This document shows, in pieces, positions 56,667 to 64,000 of a stretch of DNA of 64,000 nt. The stretch is from positions 186,001 to 250,000 of the forward strand of contig NZ_BMYO01000007.1 of NCBI RefSeq assembly GCF_014652315.1. The letters are read 5' to 3'. Position numbers and translations under genes: made by a program. Position 1 is the first letter of the stretch. Every line of letters starts with the position of its first letter. Source of the stretch: Jeongeupia chitinilytica. GTDB lineage: Bacteria > Pseudomonadota > Gammaproteobacteria > Burkholderiales > Chitinibacteraceae. The notes below the pieces were generated by a model that was given only the letters and a program-made list of their open reading frames with translations, had not been told where the DNA came from and did not search any database.

Positions 56667-57556
56667 GCTGCGTTGTCCAGGAAGGTGTCGACTTCGGCGC
56701 GGGTCGGCATGCCGCCCTGTGCGCCGGCGCGGGTGACCGACAGGGCGCCGGCGGCGCAGGCATAGCGCGATGCAGCGGCAAGGCCGAGGTCCCAGAACGC
56801 GGCGATGGCGCCGTTGAAGGTGTCGCCGGCGCCGGTCGAATCGACCGCCTCGACCGGGAACGAGGTCTGGTGCTGCAGCGCGCCGGCGGCGTCGGTGAAG
56901 TACGCACCGTCGCGGCCCTTGGTCATTACGACCTTGCCCGGCAGCATCGCCAGCAGGGCTTTCCAGTTTTCCGGTTTGCCGTCGAGCGCGACGGCGAGTT
57001 CGTATTCGTTCGGCGTGAACAGGGCAACCTTGCCGACCAGCTCGATCGGCAGGCGGGCCGCCGGGGCCGGATTGAGGATGAAGGGCTTGCCGTGTTTTTG
57101 TGCCAGCGCAGCAGCGGCCTCGACCGTGGCCATCGGCACTTCGAGCTGGGCCAGCACGACGTCGGTCTCGGCGAAGGCCTGTTCCGATGCCGCAATGTGG
57201 TCGGGCGAGAGTTCGCCATTGGCACCGGGGACCACGAGGATGGCGTTGTCGCCGTCACAGACTGTAATGGCAGCGATGCCGGTGGCGGCAGTTGCCGAAA
57301 CCCCGATCCAGCGGGTGTCGACGCCTTCGGTTTTCAGTGTCGCCAGCATTTGCTGGCCGAACGCGTCGTCGCCGACCCGGCCGATCATCGTCACCTGTGC
57401 GCCAAGGCGCGCTGCAGCGACCGCCTGGTTGGCGCCCTTGCCGCCGGGATGCGTCGCAAAGCGTTCGCCGAACAGCGTTTCGCCCAGGCGGGGAAAGCGC
57501 GTCGTGCCGACGACGAGATCCATATTGATACTGCCGACTACCAGCACCTTGGTCAT
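56663..57556 (-). CDS. rbsK: Ribokinase
   Basis: A 297-residue PfkB-family kinase. VGSINMDLVVGTTRFPRLGET, GGKGANQAVAAARLG and the catalytic VDSTGAGDTFNGAIAAFWD motif define ribokinase. It phosphorylates ribose at C5 with ATP. It is the first gene of the operon, downstream of the LacI-type operator at 57634-57652. Confidence 0.95.
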   Translation of the reverse strand: MTKVLVVGSINMDLVVGTTRFPRLGETLFGERFATHPGGKGANQAVAAARLGAQVTMIGRVGDDAFGQQMLATLKTEGVDTRWIGVSATAATGIAAITVCDGDNAILVVPGANGELSPDHIAASEQAFAETDVVLAQLEVPMATVEAAAALAQKHGKPFILNPAPAARLPIELVGKVALFTPNEYELAVALDGKPENWKALLAMLPGKVVMTKGRDGAYFTDAAGALQHQTSFPVEAVDSTGAGDTFNGAIAAFWDLGLAAASRYACAAGALSVTRAGAQGGMPTRAEVDTFLDNAA

Positions 57557-57633
57557 AGCAACTCCTTATGCATCCGTAGTACAGGCTAGACCGCTACCAC
57601 GGATTCGAACTCTGTTTTCGAGCGATGTGCTGA

Positions 57634-57652
57634 TGCTAAACCGTGTTAAGCA
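57634..57652. promoter_or_regulatory. Operator before rbsK (Cra-like LacI site)
   Basis: TGCTAAACCGTGTTAAGCA, a near-palindrome 78 bases before rbsK, matches the site before the repressor gene at 58828 in 17 of 19 positions. It resembles the Cra consensus GCTGAA-CG-TTCAGC. It is the likely operator of the LacI-type protein. The rest of 57557-57810 shows only an AT-rich hairpin (57678-57702 region). Confidence 0.7.
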
Positions 57653-57810
57653 AAAAAAGTAGACATGGATCAACTTTTTGTAGTGTTTTTTAAAAAACTA
57701 CAGGAATCCCCTTACGCGCCGGATGAACCGGCACGCAGGGTGTTTTCATGCAACTGGGATGGCGGATGTCGTCGCAGGGCGCGACGGGCGCAAGTCGGCG
57801 AAAGGGGAAG

Positions 57811-58812
57811 TTAGTGTTGCCGGCGGCGCTGGGTGGCGTCGATCCAGCATTCGGTGGCCGGGGGCTGGCCAGCGAGCATTGCAAGCACCGCAGCCAGGCT
57901 GCCCGCCGCAAGTGCATGGCTGTCCTGCGCCACCGATTGCACCGCCTGCGGCAGGCAGTCGAGCAGGGGATGGTCGTCGAAGGTCAGCAGGAAGTCCGGG
58001 CCGGCGCCACCGTGGGCGTTGACGAAGGCAAGGACGCCCTCGAGCAGTGTGATCCCGCCGGTGAATACCGCCTGCGGATAGCGGCCGTGCCGGTCGACCC
58101 AGTCGGCCAGACGCGCCTGACCCGAGGCACGCAGGTAATCGCGCTCGCTGATCCAGTCTTCCCCTGGCGTGATGCCGGCGTCCTCGAGGGCCGCACGGTA
58201 GCCGGCGAGCCGGTCGGCACTGGTCGACAGGCTGGCGCCGCCGCCAATATAGAGAATTTCGCGCGCGCCCTTGGCGATGACCTCGCCAACCAGCACCTCG
58301 GCGGCGGCGGCGGCGGCGGTGACGACAAACGGGACCGGTGAGCCCGGTACGCGGCGGTCGGCGAACACCAGCGGCAGCCGCTTGGCCCAACCGGCGTAGG
58401 CCGCCGGCTCGGGGTTGCACGGCACGACGATCAGGCCGTCGACCTGGCGCGCGACCAACTGGCCGATGCCGGCGGCTTCCTGCCCGGGATCGTCGCCACT
58501 GCTGACGGTCATCAGCTGGTAACCGGCTTCGCGCGCCAGCGGCTCGAGTGCCTCGGCGAGGCTGGCGTGGGCGAAGTTGGTCAGCTGCGGTACGACGAGG
58601 CCCAAGGTGTGGCTGGCACGCGAACGCAGGGCGCGCGCCGACTGCGATGGCTGGAACTGGTGTTCGGCAGCAATCGCTAGGACCCGCTGGCAGGTTGCCT
58701 CGGAGATCCGGTAGGCCTCGGCACGGCCATTGAGGACCAGGCTGGCAGTGGTGCGCGACACGCCGGCAAGGCGGGCAATATCGTCGATGGTCAGGCGGGC
58801 AAAGGTGGACAC
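57811..58812 (-). CDS. LacI-family repressor, Cra/FruR-like, of the rbs operon
   Basis: A 333-residue LacI-type regulator starting at GTG. The helix-turn-helix TIDDIARLAGVSRTTASLVL and following NGRAEAYRIS are close to Cra/FruR rather than classical RbsR. The sugar-binding domain runs from about residue 68 (LGLVVPQLTNFAHASLAEA). It is encoded just upstream of rbsK in the same direction, with matching operators before both, so it is likely the autoregulated ribose-operon repressor. The effector (ribose or a sugar phosphate) is not determined. Confidence 0.88.
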   Translation of the reverse strand: MSTFARLTIDDIARLAGVSRTTASLVLNGRAEAYRISEATCQRVLAIAAEHQFQPSQSARALRSRASHTLGLVVPQLTNFAHASLAEALEPLAREAGYQLMTVSSGDDPGQEAAGIGQLVARQVDGLIVVPCNPEPAAYAGWAKRLPLVFADRRVPGSPVPFVVTAAAAAAEVLVGEVIAKGAREILYIGGGASLSTSADRLAGYRAALEDAGITPGEDWISERDYLRASGQARLADWVDRHGRYPQAVFTGGITLLEGVLAFVNAHGGAGPDFLLTFDDHPLLDCLPQAVQSVAQDSHALAAGSLAAVLAMLAGQPPATECWIDATQRRRQH

Positions 58813-58827
58813 GGTCTTTGGATGACT

Positions 58828-58846
58828 TGCTAAACCGTATTCAGCA
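58828..58846. promoter_or_regulatory. Operator before the LacI-type repressor gene
   Basis: TGCTAAACCGTATTCAGCA, 15 bases before the GTG start, matching the rbsK-proximal site at 57634. It indicates autoregulation. Confidence 0.7.
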
Positions 58847-58887
58847 TAACGGCCGCTGTTGTTGTGGACAAGGCAAGGATGTACAGA

Positions 58888-59382
58888 TCAGCGTGTCCGG
58901 TTGCCGCCGCTGTTGGGCCACCAGGCAAACTGCCATTCCGCGAAGGTCTTTTTGTCGGCAAAACCGCCGAACTGGGGCGGAAAGTTGGCCTGTTTCAGCG
59001 GCGTTTTGGTCGATTTGCTGTATACCCCCATGAATCCACCTCCCGGGGCGCCGATGTAACCCCAGTCTTCGCCGGTCATCGGGTCCTTGTAGGCACGGCG
59101 CAGGAAACGGCGTGCAAACGGCACCCGCGGGTCCTGCACCAGATCCTGAAGCCGCTTCGGATACTGCGTGCCTTCGACGCCCTGAATGGCGGTGTAGTTT
59201 TTCAGTGCCAGCCGGATTTCGTCACCGACGCGCAGCAGTTCCTGCTCCCGCTCGCGCTGCAGCTTGGTTTGCCACGCGTCACCGACGAGGCCGAGATAGA
59301 TGCCCATCACCAGCACCATCATCAGCACCCAGATGTAGGCGAAGCCGGCCTGGCGGCTAGAGGTCGCGGAACGGTTTGCCAT
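58888..59382 (-). CDS. Pseudopilin-like protein (last gene of pilus/secretion cluster)
   Basis: A 164-residue protein with a prepilin-like N-terminus: a short basic leader (MANRSATSSRQAG), then FAYIWVLMMVLVMGIYLGL. Cleavage at G/F is likely. The Glu at position +5 of classical pilins is not seen here (FAYIW), so self-assembly may differ. The C-terminal domain has YPKRLQDLVQDPRVP and DPMTGEDWGYI. Its start overlaps the upstream pseudopilin gene end by 26 bases. Confidence 0.75.
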   Translation of the reverse strand: MANRSATSSRQAGFAYIWVLMMVLVMGIYLGLVGDAWQTKLQREREQELLRVGDEIRLALKNYTAIQGVEGTQYPKRLQDLVQDPRVPFARRFLRRAYKDPMTGEDWGYIGAPGGGFMGVYSKSTKTPLKQANFPPQFGGFADKKTFAEWQFAWWPNSGGNRTR

Positions 59383-59734
59383 CGCTGTCGCTGCCATCGG
59401 CGCCGCTCTTGACGTCGTACACGCCGCTGCCGCCTTCCGGCGTGATCGTGCGCCAGCCGTCGCGGCGGTTGGACACCGGGTCGAGCGGCATTTCGCGCAG
59501 GTAGTGCCGCTGGACCAGTTCGTCCAGCGTGGCCGGATAGCGGCCGGTGTCGGCATAGAACTTGTCGATCGCGTCGCGCATGGCGACGAGGTTGTGCTTG
59601 AGCACGGTCTCGGCGGCGCGGTCGGTCTGCTGGAAATAGCGCGGCACGACCAGCGTCAGCAGGCTGGCCATGATGGCAAGTACGACGAGCAGTTCGATCA
59701 GGGTAAAGCCGCGGCGGCGGCGGGAACAGGACAT
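59357..59734 (-). CDS. GspG-like pseudopilin
   Basis: A 125-residue prepilin. The leader MSCSRRRRG is followed by FTLIELLVVLAIMASLLTLV with Glu at +5. The soluble part keeps the major-pseudopilin pattern AMRDAIDKFYADTGRYPATL and PLDPVSNRRDGW. The start chosen at 59734 gives a short basic leader. It is the second of three adjacent pilin-like genes. Confidence 0.88.
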   Translation of the reverse strand: MSCSRRRRGFTLIELLVVLAIMASLLTLVVPRYFQQTDRAAETVLKHNLVAMRDAIDKFYADTGRYPATLDELVQRHYLREMPLDPVSNRRDGWRTITPEGGSGVYDVKSGADGSDSDGKPFRDL

Positions 59735-59741
59735 CTCGGGA

Positions 59742-60215
59742 TCACCAGTCACGGTAGGGCGTGCCATTGAGGCCGACGCCGTTGGAGCGCGTGTACACAT
59801 CGTAGACGTCGCGGCCTTCCTGCGGCGAGTCCGGCGGACTGGCGTAGCTGCGCAGCCCCCAGGTCTGCACGTTGCTCATGCTCGGGCAGTCGCAGAACGG
59901 GTCGCGCGGAATGCGGCGCAGGAAATAGATCTTCTTGCCGGTCGGGTCCTTGGCATCCTTGACGCCGTCGGCCAGCAGGTTCAGCTCCGGCGGGTAGCCG
60001 GTATCGTCGAGCGATTTGCTGACGCGTCCGTCGTCGACCGCCTGCTTGTAGGCGTCGATGGCGGAGCGGATCTGCCACAGGGCCTGCCGCAGTTCGGATT
60101 CGCGGTTGCGCGTCGCCGCGACCTGCGACAGCGGCAGGGCCACCGTCGCGAGCACGGCAAGGATGGTCAGCGTGACCATCAGCTCGATCAGCGTGAAACC
60201 GCGGGTCCGGACCAT
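59742..60215 (-). CDS. GspG/GspH-like pseudopilin
   Basis: A 157-residue prepilin with leader MVRTRG and mature FTLIELMVTLTILAVLATVA (Glu +5). The soluble part has AIDAYKQAVDDGRV and RIPRDPFCDCPSMS, a GspG-like calcium-loop region with an inserted Cys pair. It lies six bases after the secretin gene and seven before the next pseudopilin. Confidence 0.87.
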   Translation of the reverse strand: MVRTRGFTLIELMVTLTILAVLATVALPLSQVAATRNRESELRQALWQIRSAIDAYKQAVDDGRVSKSLDDTGYPPELNLLADGVKDAKDPTGKKIYFLRRIPRDPFCDCPSMSNVQTWGLRSYASPPDSPQEGRDVYDVYTRSNGVGLNGTPYRDW

Positions 60216-60221
60216 GATCGC

Positions 60222-62174
60222 TCAGCGCCGTCCCAGGCCGCTGCGCGGCGGCGGTGTCGGGCTGGCACTCGCCGACGAAGCGGGCGCCGCCGCAGGCGCG
60301 GCCACCGGTGCGGGGGCGGGAGGCGGCACCGGAACCGGCGCCGGCGGCGGTGCGGAAACCGCGCCGCCTTGCGTCGAGAAATTCACGCTCGAGGCATTGC
60401 GCAGCCGCAGCGGGTCGGTCGAGATCAACGCATCGGTGCCGCTGTCGAACTGGGTGATGTAGCCGCCCGGGATCGGCAGGTTGCGGACGATGCGCGGCGT
60501 GATCGACAGCACCAATTCGGTCTTGGTCGACTTGTCTTCCTTGGAACCGAAAATGCGGTCGAGGACCGGCAGCTCGCCGAGGCCCGGAATCGCGTTGCCG
60601 GTGCTCTGGCTGTTGCGGCTCAGCAGGCCGGCGAGGATCTGCGTTTCGCCGTCGCGGCCGCTCATATTGGTTTCGGCGCGGCGCGTGCCGATCTGGTAAG
60701 CGATCAGCCCGGTCTGGGTCTTGATGGTGCCGGTGACGTTCGACACTTCGAGCTGGACCTTGACGCCGACGTCGCCGTCGGTGCCGAGCGTCGGCTCGAC
60801 ATTCAGCGTCAGGCCGACGTCCTGGTAACTAACGGTTTCGCTGACCACGCCGTTCGAGTTGACCGTGGTGACCACCGGCAGCCGGTCGCCGATGAGGATC
60901 TTGGCCTTGTCGCGGTTCTTGACGCGGATCTTCGGGTTCGCGAGCACCGTGCCGGCGCCCTTGGCGTGCGAGATGTTGGCAGTGATCGTCGGGTTGCCGA
61001 CGTTGACGAGGACATTGCCCTTGTTGATGTTGGTGAGCTGGTCCAGGCCGATCAGCCCCGGCGTGAACGTCCCCCTGCTGGTGTCGGTGGCCCCGGTGAA
61101 ACCGCCAAGGGTTGCGCTGACGCTGTCCGGATAACGGATGCCAAGGTTGAGCGTATCGGTGCTGTTGACTTCGAGCACCTCGACGTCGAACACGACTTCG
61201 GATTGCGGCAGGTCCTGTGCCGCGATCAGCCGTTCGGCGACGGCGATCGCCTCGGGCGTGTCGCGCATCACCAGCATGTTCAGGCGTTCGTCGATGTAGA
61301 CGTCGCGGGTCTTGATCATCTGCTTGAGCATCGCCAGCACCTGCTTGGGGTCGGCGTTGCTCAGGTAGAAGGTCCGCATCACCAGATCCTTGTAGTCGCG
61401 GTCCTTGTCCGGGCGCTTCGGGTAAATCAGGATGGTGTTGTCGTTGAGGACCTTCTTGTCGAGCTGGTTGGTCGCGAGGATCAGGTTGATCACGTCCTCG
61501 ACCGTGGTATCGCGGGCGAAGATCGTCGTGCGCAGGTTCGGCGGCACGTCGCGGTCGAAAATGAAGTTGACCTTGCCGATGCGCGCGACGATGTCGAACA
61601 CGCTGGTGACCGGCTGATCGCGGAACTGCAGCGAGATCGGGCTCTTGAGTGCCTGTGCCAGTGCCGGGCGCAGGTTGGCTTCACGCGCCTTGCGGTTCTC
61701 GATGTCGTCCTTGAGCTTGACCGCCTGCGGATTGCGCGGATTCTCGGCCAGCAGCTGGCGGACGATCTCCAGTGCCTCGTCCGGACGCTGGTCCTTGATC
61801 TCGCCGGCGAACTTGAGCATCGATTCGGCGCGGCTGGCGCGTTCGAGCTGGCGCATGCCTTCCTGCGCGCGCACATTGCCCGGGTCCCACGACAGCATCT
61901 GCTGGTAACGCGCGAGTGCACCGGGCATGTCGCCGCGGGCACGGGCGGTTTCGGCGTCCTGGAGCAACTGGCCAAGCAGCTGGTCGAGCTGGCGGCGGTA
62001 GGCGGTACGCAGCTTGATGTCGTCGGGGTACTGCTTCACCGCGGTCTGCAGTGCTTTCAGCCCTTCCTGCGTATCGCCCTGCTGGATCAGCGCTTCGCCC
62101 TGTTGGCGGGCAGTGTCGGCGGCACAGCCGGCGAGCATTGCGGCCAGAATGGTCACGGTCAACGCGCGTTTCAC
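60222..62174 (-). CDS. Secretin with TPR-like N-terminus, GspD/MshL-like
   Basis: A 650-residue outer-membrane secretin. It starts at GTG, with a lipoprotein signal (MKRALTVTILAAMLAGC) and TPR-like helices (about 25-155) involved in assembly. Then N domains (SPISLQFRDQPVTSVFDIVA; NLILATNQ) and the secretin core (VLANPKIRVKNRDKAKILIG, QDVGLTLNVEPTLG, GDGETQILAGLLS-type region, LVLSITPRIVRNL) follow. The tail is Pro/Ala-rich. It is the pore of the type II or MSHA-type machine encoded here. The TPR-fused form is typical of MshL-like or Neisseriales GspD variants. Confidence 0.92.
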   Translation of the reverse strand: MKRALTVTILAAMLAGCAADTARQQGEALIQQGDTQEGLKALQTAVKQYPDDIKLRTAYRRQLDQLLGQLLQDAETARARGDMPGALARYQQMLSWDPGNVRAQEGMRQLERASRAESMLKFAGEIKDQRPDEALEIVRQLLAENPRNPQAVKLKDDIENRKAREANLRPALAQALKSPISLQFRDQPVTSVFDIVARIGKVNFIFDRDVPPNLRTTIFARDTTVEDVINLILATNQLDKKVLNDNTILIYPKRPDKDRDYKDLVMRTFYLSNADPKQVLAMLKQMIKTRDVYIDERLNMLVMRDTPEAIAVAERLIAAQDLPQSEVVFDVEVLEVNSTDTLNLGIRYPDSVSATLGGFTGATDTSRGTFTPGLIGLDQLTNINKGNVLVNVGNPTITANISHAKGAGTVLANPKIRVKNRDKAKILIGDRLPVVTTVNSNGVVSETVSYQDVGLTLNVEPTLGTDGDVGVKVQLEVSNVTGTIKTQTGLIAYQIGTRRAETNMSGRDGETQILAGLLSRNSQSTGNAIPGLGELPVLDRIFGSKEDKSTKTELVLSITPRIVRNLPIPGGYITQFDSGTDALISTDPLRLRNASSVNFSTQGGAVSAPPPAPVPVPPPAPAPVAAPAAAPASSASASPTPPPRSGLGRR

Positions 62175-62713
62175 GGCGTTCCTCCTATCGGCAGCACCTG
62201 CTGCTGATTCAATGGCATGAAAGTAAAGGCGACGACGTCGCGGCCGACCTTGTCGACGCGCCAGGTGCCGAGCAGGGTTTCACCCTGCTGGATGCGGCCG
62301 AGCGCATCGCAGCGGTTGCAGACGACATACTGGTCGCTGCCGGCCTGCAGCACGACATAGTCGGTACCGCGTTCGTGCCAGGTCGAGACGACCTGGAACG
62401 GCAGCGGCGGCGCAACCGGCACCGGGGTCGGGGTCGGTTTGGCCGGCGGTGGCGGCGGTGGCGGCGGTGGCGCCCACGTCTGCTTGGGGAACAGGTTGAC
62501 GGCGCTGGCGTTCGACGCCGCCGAGGCACGGACGGTGGCGACGCGGGCGACCGAACTCGCTTCGGAGGCGAGCTCGCGGACCGGCATGTTGCGCGGTTTG
62601 CGTGCCGCGACATCGCTGCCGGCAGCGGGCGTATCGCTGCCGTCCTTCCAGATGGTGTAACCGGTCAGCAGTACCGTGACGGCCAGGACGATTTGCAAGG
62701 GGCGAGACAGCAT
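62171..62713 (-). CDS. Small accessory pilus/secretion protein (MshK/GspC/PilP position)
   Basis: A 180-residue protein with an N-terminal membrane helix (LQIVLAVTVLLTGYTIW), a run of nine prolines (about residue 95) and a C-terminal domain (FQVVSTWHERGTDYVVLQAG; GETLLGTWRVDKVGRDVVAF) resembling the PilP/GspC homology region that docks to secretins. It overlaps the secretin gene by GTGA and the PilO-like gene by TGATG. Confidence 0.75.
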   Translation of the reverse strand: MLSRPLQIVLAVTVLLTGYTIWKDGSDTPAAGSDVAARKPRNMPVRELASEASSVARVATVRASAASNASAVNLFPKQTWAPPPPPPPPPAKPTPTPVPVAPPLPFQVVSTWHERGTDYVVLQAGSDQYVVCNRCDALGRIQQGETLLGTWRVDKVGRDVVAFTFMPLNQQQVLPIGGTP

Positions 62714-63267
62714 CAGCGGGCTCCCACGGCTTGCGGTTGTCCCACTTCGGTCAGGTAGGAGAGCTGGAGCTGGATGGCGAGCATTTCCTCGCCGATCTGC
62801 TGGCGGCTCATGCTGACCGATTCGATCCGCACCCCCGGAATCGCCGACAACTCGCGCATGAAGGCACGCAGCGACGGATAGGTGCCGCCGGCCGGAAACT
62901 GCAGGCCGAAGCGCATCAGGTGACCATCGCCTTCGGTCACGCTCTTGTAGTCGCTCTGCACCACGCCGATCCCGTTTTTGGCCGCCAGTTCGGACAGCTC
63001 GCCCAGGAAAGCCGTAAAGCTCGTGTCGCGGCGCAGCCGGACATAGGCGGCCTCGCTGGCCACGTCGCTGGCACGGACGACGCGACGGAGTTCTTCCCGC
63101 TTCGTCGCGACGGCCAGCTCGCGCTTGTCGAGGTCCTGCTCGACCGGTTCGACCTGCTGTTTCAGCAGCACGACGGCCATGCCGATCAGCGCGAGGCCGA
63201 CCCAGCCGAGCGTACCGGCGTAGCGGGGCCATTTGCGCAGATGCCAGATCAGTTGCTGCGGCTTCAT
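62713..63267 (-). CDS. PilO/GspM-like inner-membrane protein
   Basis: A 184-residue protein with one membrane helix (AGTLGWVGLALIGMAVVLL), a coiled region (QDLDKRELAVATKREELRRV) and a ferredoxin-like C-terminal domain (FLGELSELAAKNGIGVVQSD; LQFPAGGTYPSLRAFMRELS) as in PilO/GspM. It forms the inner-membrane platform with the PilN-like protein. Start MKPQQLIWHL at 63267, overlapping the upstream gene by four bases. Confidence 0.8.
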   Translation of the reverse strand: MKPQQLIWHLRKWPRYAGTLGWVGLALIGMAVVLLKQQVEPVEQDLDKRELAVATKREELRRVVRASDVASEAAYVRLRRDTSFTAFLGELSELAAKNGIGVVQSDYKSVTEGDGHLMRFGLQFPAGGTYPSLRAFMRELSAIPGVRIESVSMSRQQIGEEMLAIQLQLSYLTEVGQPQAVGAR

Positions 63268-63794
63268 GGTGCCTCCGCCGCGCGCCAGCGCACTTCGACC
63301 GCAGCGCCGGTCGGCTTGAAGGGATCGGTCGGCTTGAGCGACTGCCGCGCCAGCATCACCTGCGCGACATCGGGTTGCTGGGCCAGTGCGTCGATCCACG
63401 CCAGCAGGTCTTTCTGCGTCTTGGCTTCGAGTTCGAGCTTGAGGTTGCGTTCGGTCGTGCTGACATCGATCTTGGTGTAGGCGATCGTCGGGAGCCAGGC
63501 GGCTTCAAGTGCAGCCAGTCCGGTTTCGGGCGAGAGGGACTGCGCGTGTTCGATGGCGGCGACCTTGTCGTTCAGTGGTGCTTCCTTCTGGGCTTCGAGC
63601 CGGGAGGCTTCGCGCTTCTTGATCTGCCACGACAGTTCGGCCTCCTGGGTGTCGACGAGCTTGCGGCGTTCCTCGGCCACGTCCTGCCGCGAGAGTACCC
63701 ACAGCAGTACGACGACACCGGCGGCGATCAGGGCGAGGCCGAGCCACGGCGTCGCGGACGGCTTGCGATGGAAATCGAGCTGGATCGTCCTCAT
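63264..63794 (-). CDS. PilN-like inner-membrane protein
   Basis: A 176-residue protein: a short cytosolic start (MRTIQLDFHRKPSATP, similar to the PilN binding segment), a membrane helix (LGLALIAAGVVVLLWVL), coiled coil and a ferredoxin-like periplasmic domain (IAYTKIDVSTTERNLKLELE). It pairs with the PilO-like protein. It overlaps the upstream gene by ATGA. Confidence 0.8.
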   Translation of the reverse strand: MRTIQLDFHRKPSATPWLGLALIAAGVVVLLWVLSRQDVAEERRKLVDTQEAELSWQIKKREASRLEAQKEAPLNDKVAAIEHAQSLSPETGLAALEAAWLPTIAYTKIDVSTTERNLKLELEAKTQKDLLAWIDALAQQPDVAQVMLARQSLKPTDPFKPTGAAVEVRWRAAEAP

Positions 63795-64000
63795 GCGGCG
63801 ACCTCCGGCCGGGCCCATTCGCGGGCGGCGTCGAGCAACGGATGCAGACCGCCGAGCCATTCGAGTTCGAACGCGTCGTCGTCGTGGTCGGCCGGTTGCT
63901 GCGTCGAGGCGAGGTAGAGCTCGCGCGGCACGAAATCGCTGGCGAGCATCGCTGCGTCACGGACCAGCGCCGTCAGCGAGGCCCCGTTGAGGCCGCCGGC
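63791..64000 (-). CDS. C-terminal end of an upstream cluster gene, PilM/MshI position
   Basis: The last 69 residues of a protein whose start lies beyond the right edge (visible: LVRDAAMLASDFVPRELYLA ... ending REWARPEVAA). It overlaps the PilN-like gene by ATGA. Position predicts a PilM/MshI/GspL-type actin-fold protein, but the visible part has no diagnostic motif. Confidence 0.5.
   Translation of the reverse strand, partial: AGGLNGASLTALVRDAAMLASDFVPRELYLASTQQPADHDDDAFELEWLGGLHPLLDAAREWARPEVAA

Noticed and set aside
57678..57735. Terminator for the LacI-type gene
   Set aside because: Hairpins exist (GTAGT...ACTAC; GCCGG-ATGAA-CCGGC), but neither has a T-run on the minus strand, so a terminator is not supported.
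59670..62207. Plus-strand open frame of 845 codons opposite the secretin and a pseudopilin gene
   Set aside because: The minus-strand secretin has complete family motifs; the opposite frame is a Val/Asp/Arg-rich shadow.

Overview
The window looks like a high-GC chromosome segment of a betaproteobacterium, most likely a chitin/amino-sugar-using member of the Neisseriales (Chitinibacteraceae-like). The reasons are an alaA-hom-thrC threonine operon, an APS-type cysH with cysB, an imuA-imuB-dnaE2 SOS cassette, an amino-sugar-type kinase/GntR/ABC locus, and an inovirus whose attachment protein resembles neisserial TspB. The taxonomic placement is inferred from gene content; no 16S rRNA gene is present.

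Layout. 0-12.7 kb: a partial YfaZ-like outer-membrane protein, a Nudix hydrolase, cysB divergent from a TauE/SafE exporter and cysH, then a sugar locus (BadF-type kinase, GntR regulator, two paralogous solute-binding proteins, two permeases, one ATPase) and a secreted polysaccharide deacetylase. 12.7-23 kb: threonine synthesis on the minus strand, then imuA-imuB-dnaE2 behind a GAAC-N4-GTTC palindrome. 23-28 kb: a minus-strand run of small secreted and membrane proteins, three of which share a ~65-residue WWN/Cys module, facing a ToxR/ToxS-like membrane regulator pair. 28-37.4 kb: a MocR regulator (PtsJ-like) divergent from a tightly overlapped operon encoding an AurF-type diiron N-oxygenase, its flavin/2Fe-2S reductase, a PLP-binding protein, a class I amidotransferase, a pyridoxal kinase, a small protein and a transaminase. 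This is the best candidate for an undescribed pathway. An AraC regulator, a protoglobin and a thioredoxin-like protein follow.

37,407-50,058 is an apparently complete ~12.6 kb filamentous-phage (inovirus) prophage in a tRNA-Leu(UAA) gene, with 57-bp att repeats. It carries the integrase, a repressor and excisionase-like switch, an ssDNA-binding protein, an HUH replication initiator, coat and minor coat genes, a TspB/pIII-like protein, Zot (pI) and secretin (pIV). An intergenic region rich in repeats and hairpins follows, then an AT-rich two-gene cargo (AAA ATPase plus RloB/TOPRIM-like protein) that resembles AbiL/PARIS-type anti-phage systems. Paired GTTGAC repeats flank the attachment core on both sides and look like integrase arm sites.

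50-64 kb: three further tRNA genes (Cys, Gly, Gly), nadA with a NadM-Nudix fusion gene for NAD synthesis, a complete rbsKDACB ribose operon under a Cra/FruR-like LacI repressor whose likely 19-bp operator occurs at both promoters, and the distal part of a type IV pilus/type II secretion-like cluster (PilN, PilO, a small accessory protein, secretin, three pseudopilins) that runs off the right edge.

All functions are read from sequence motifs and family knowledge. No homology search, expression data or structure prediction was available.
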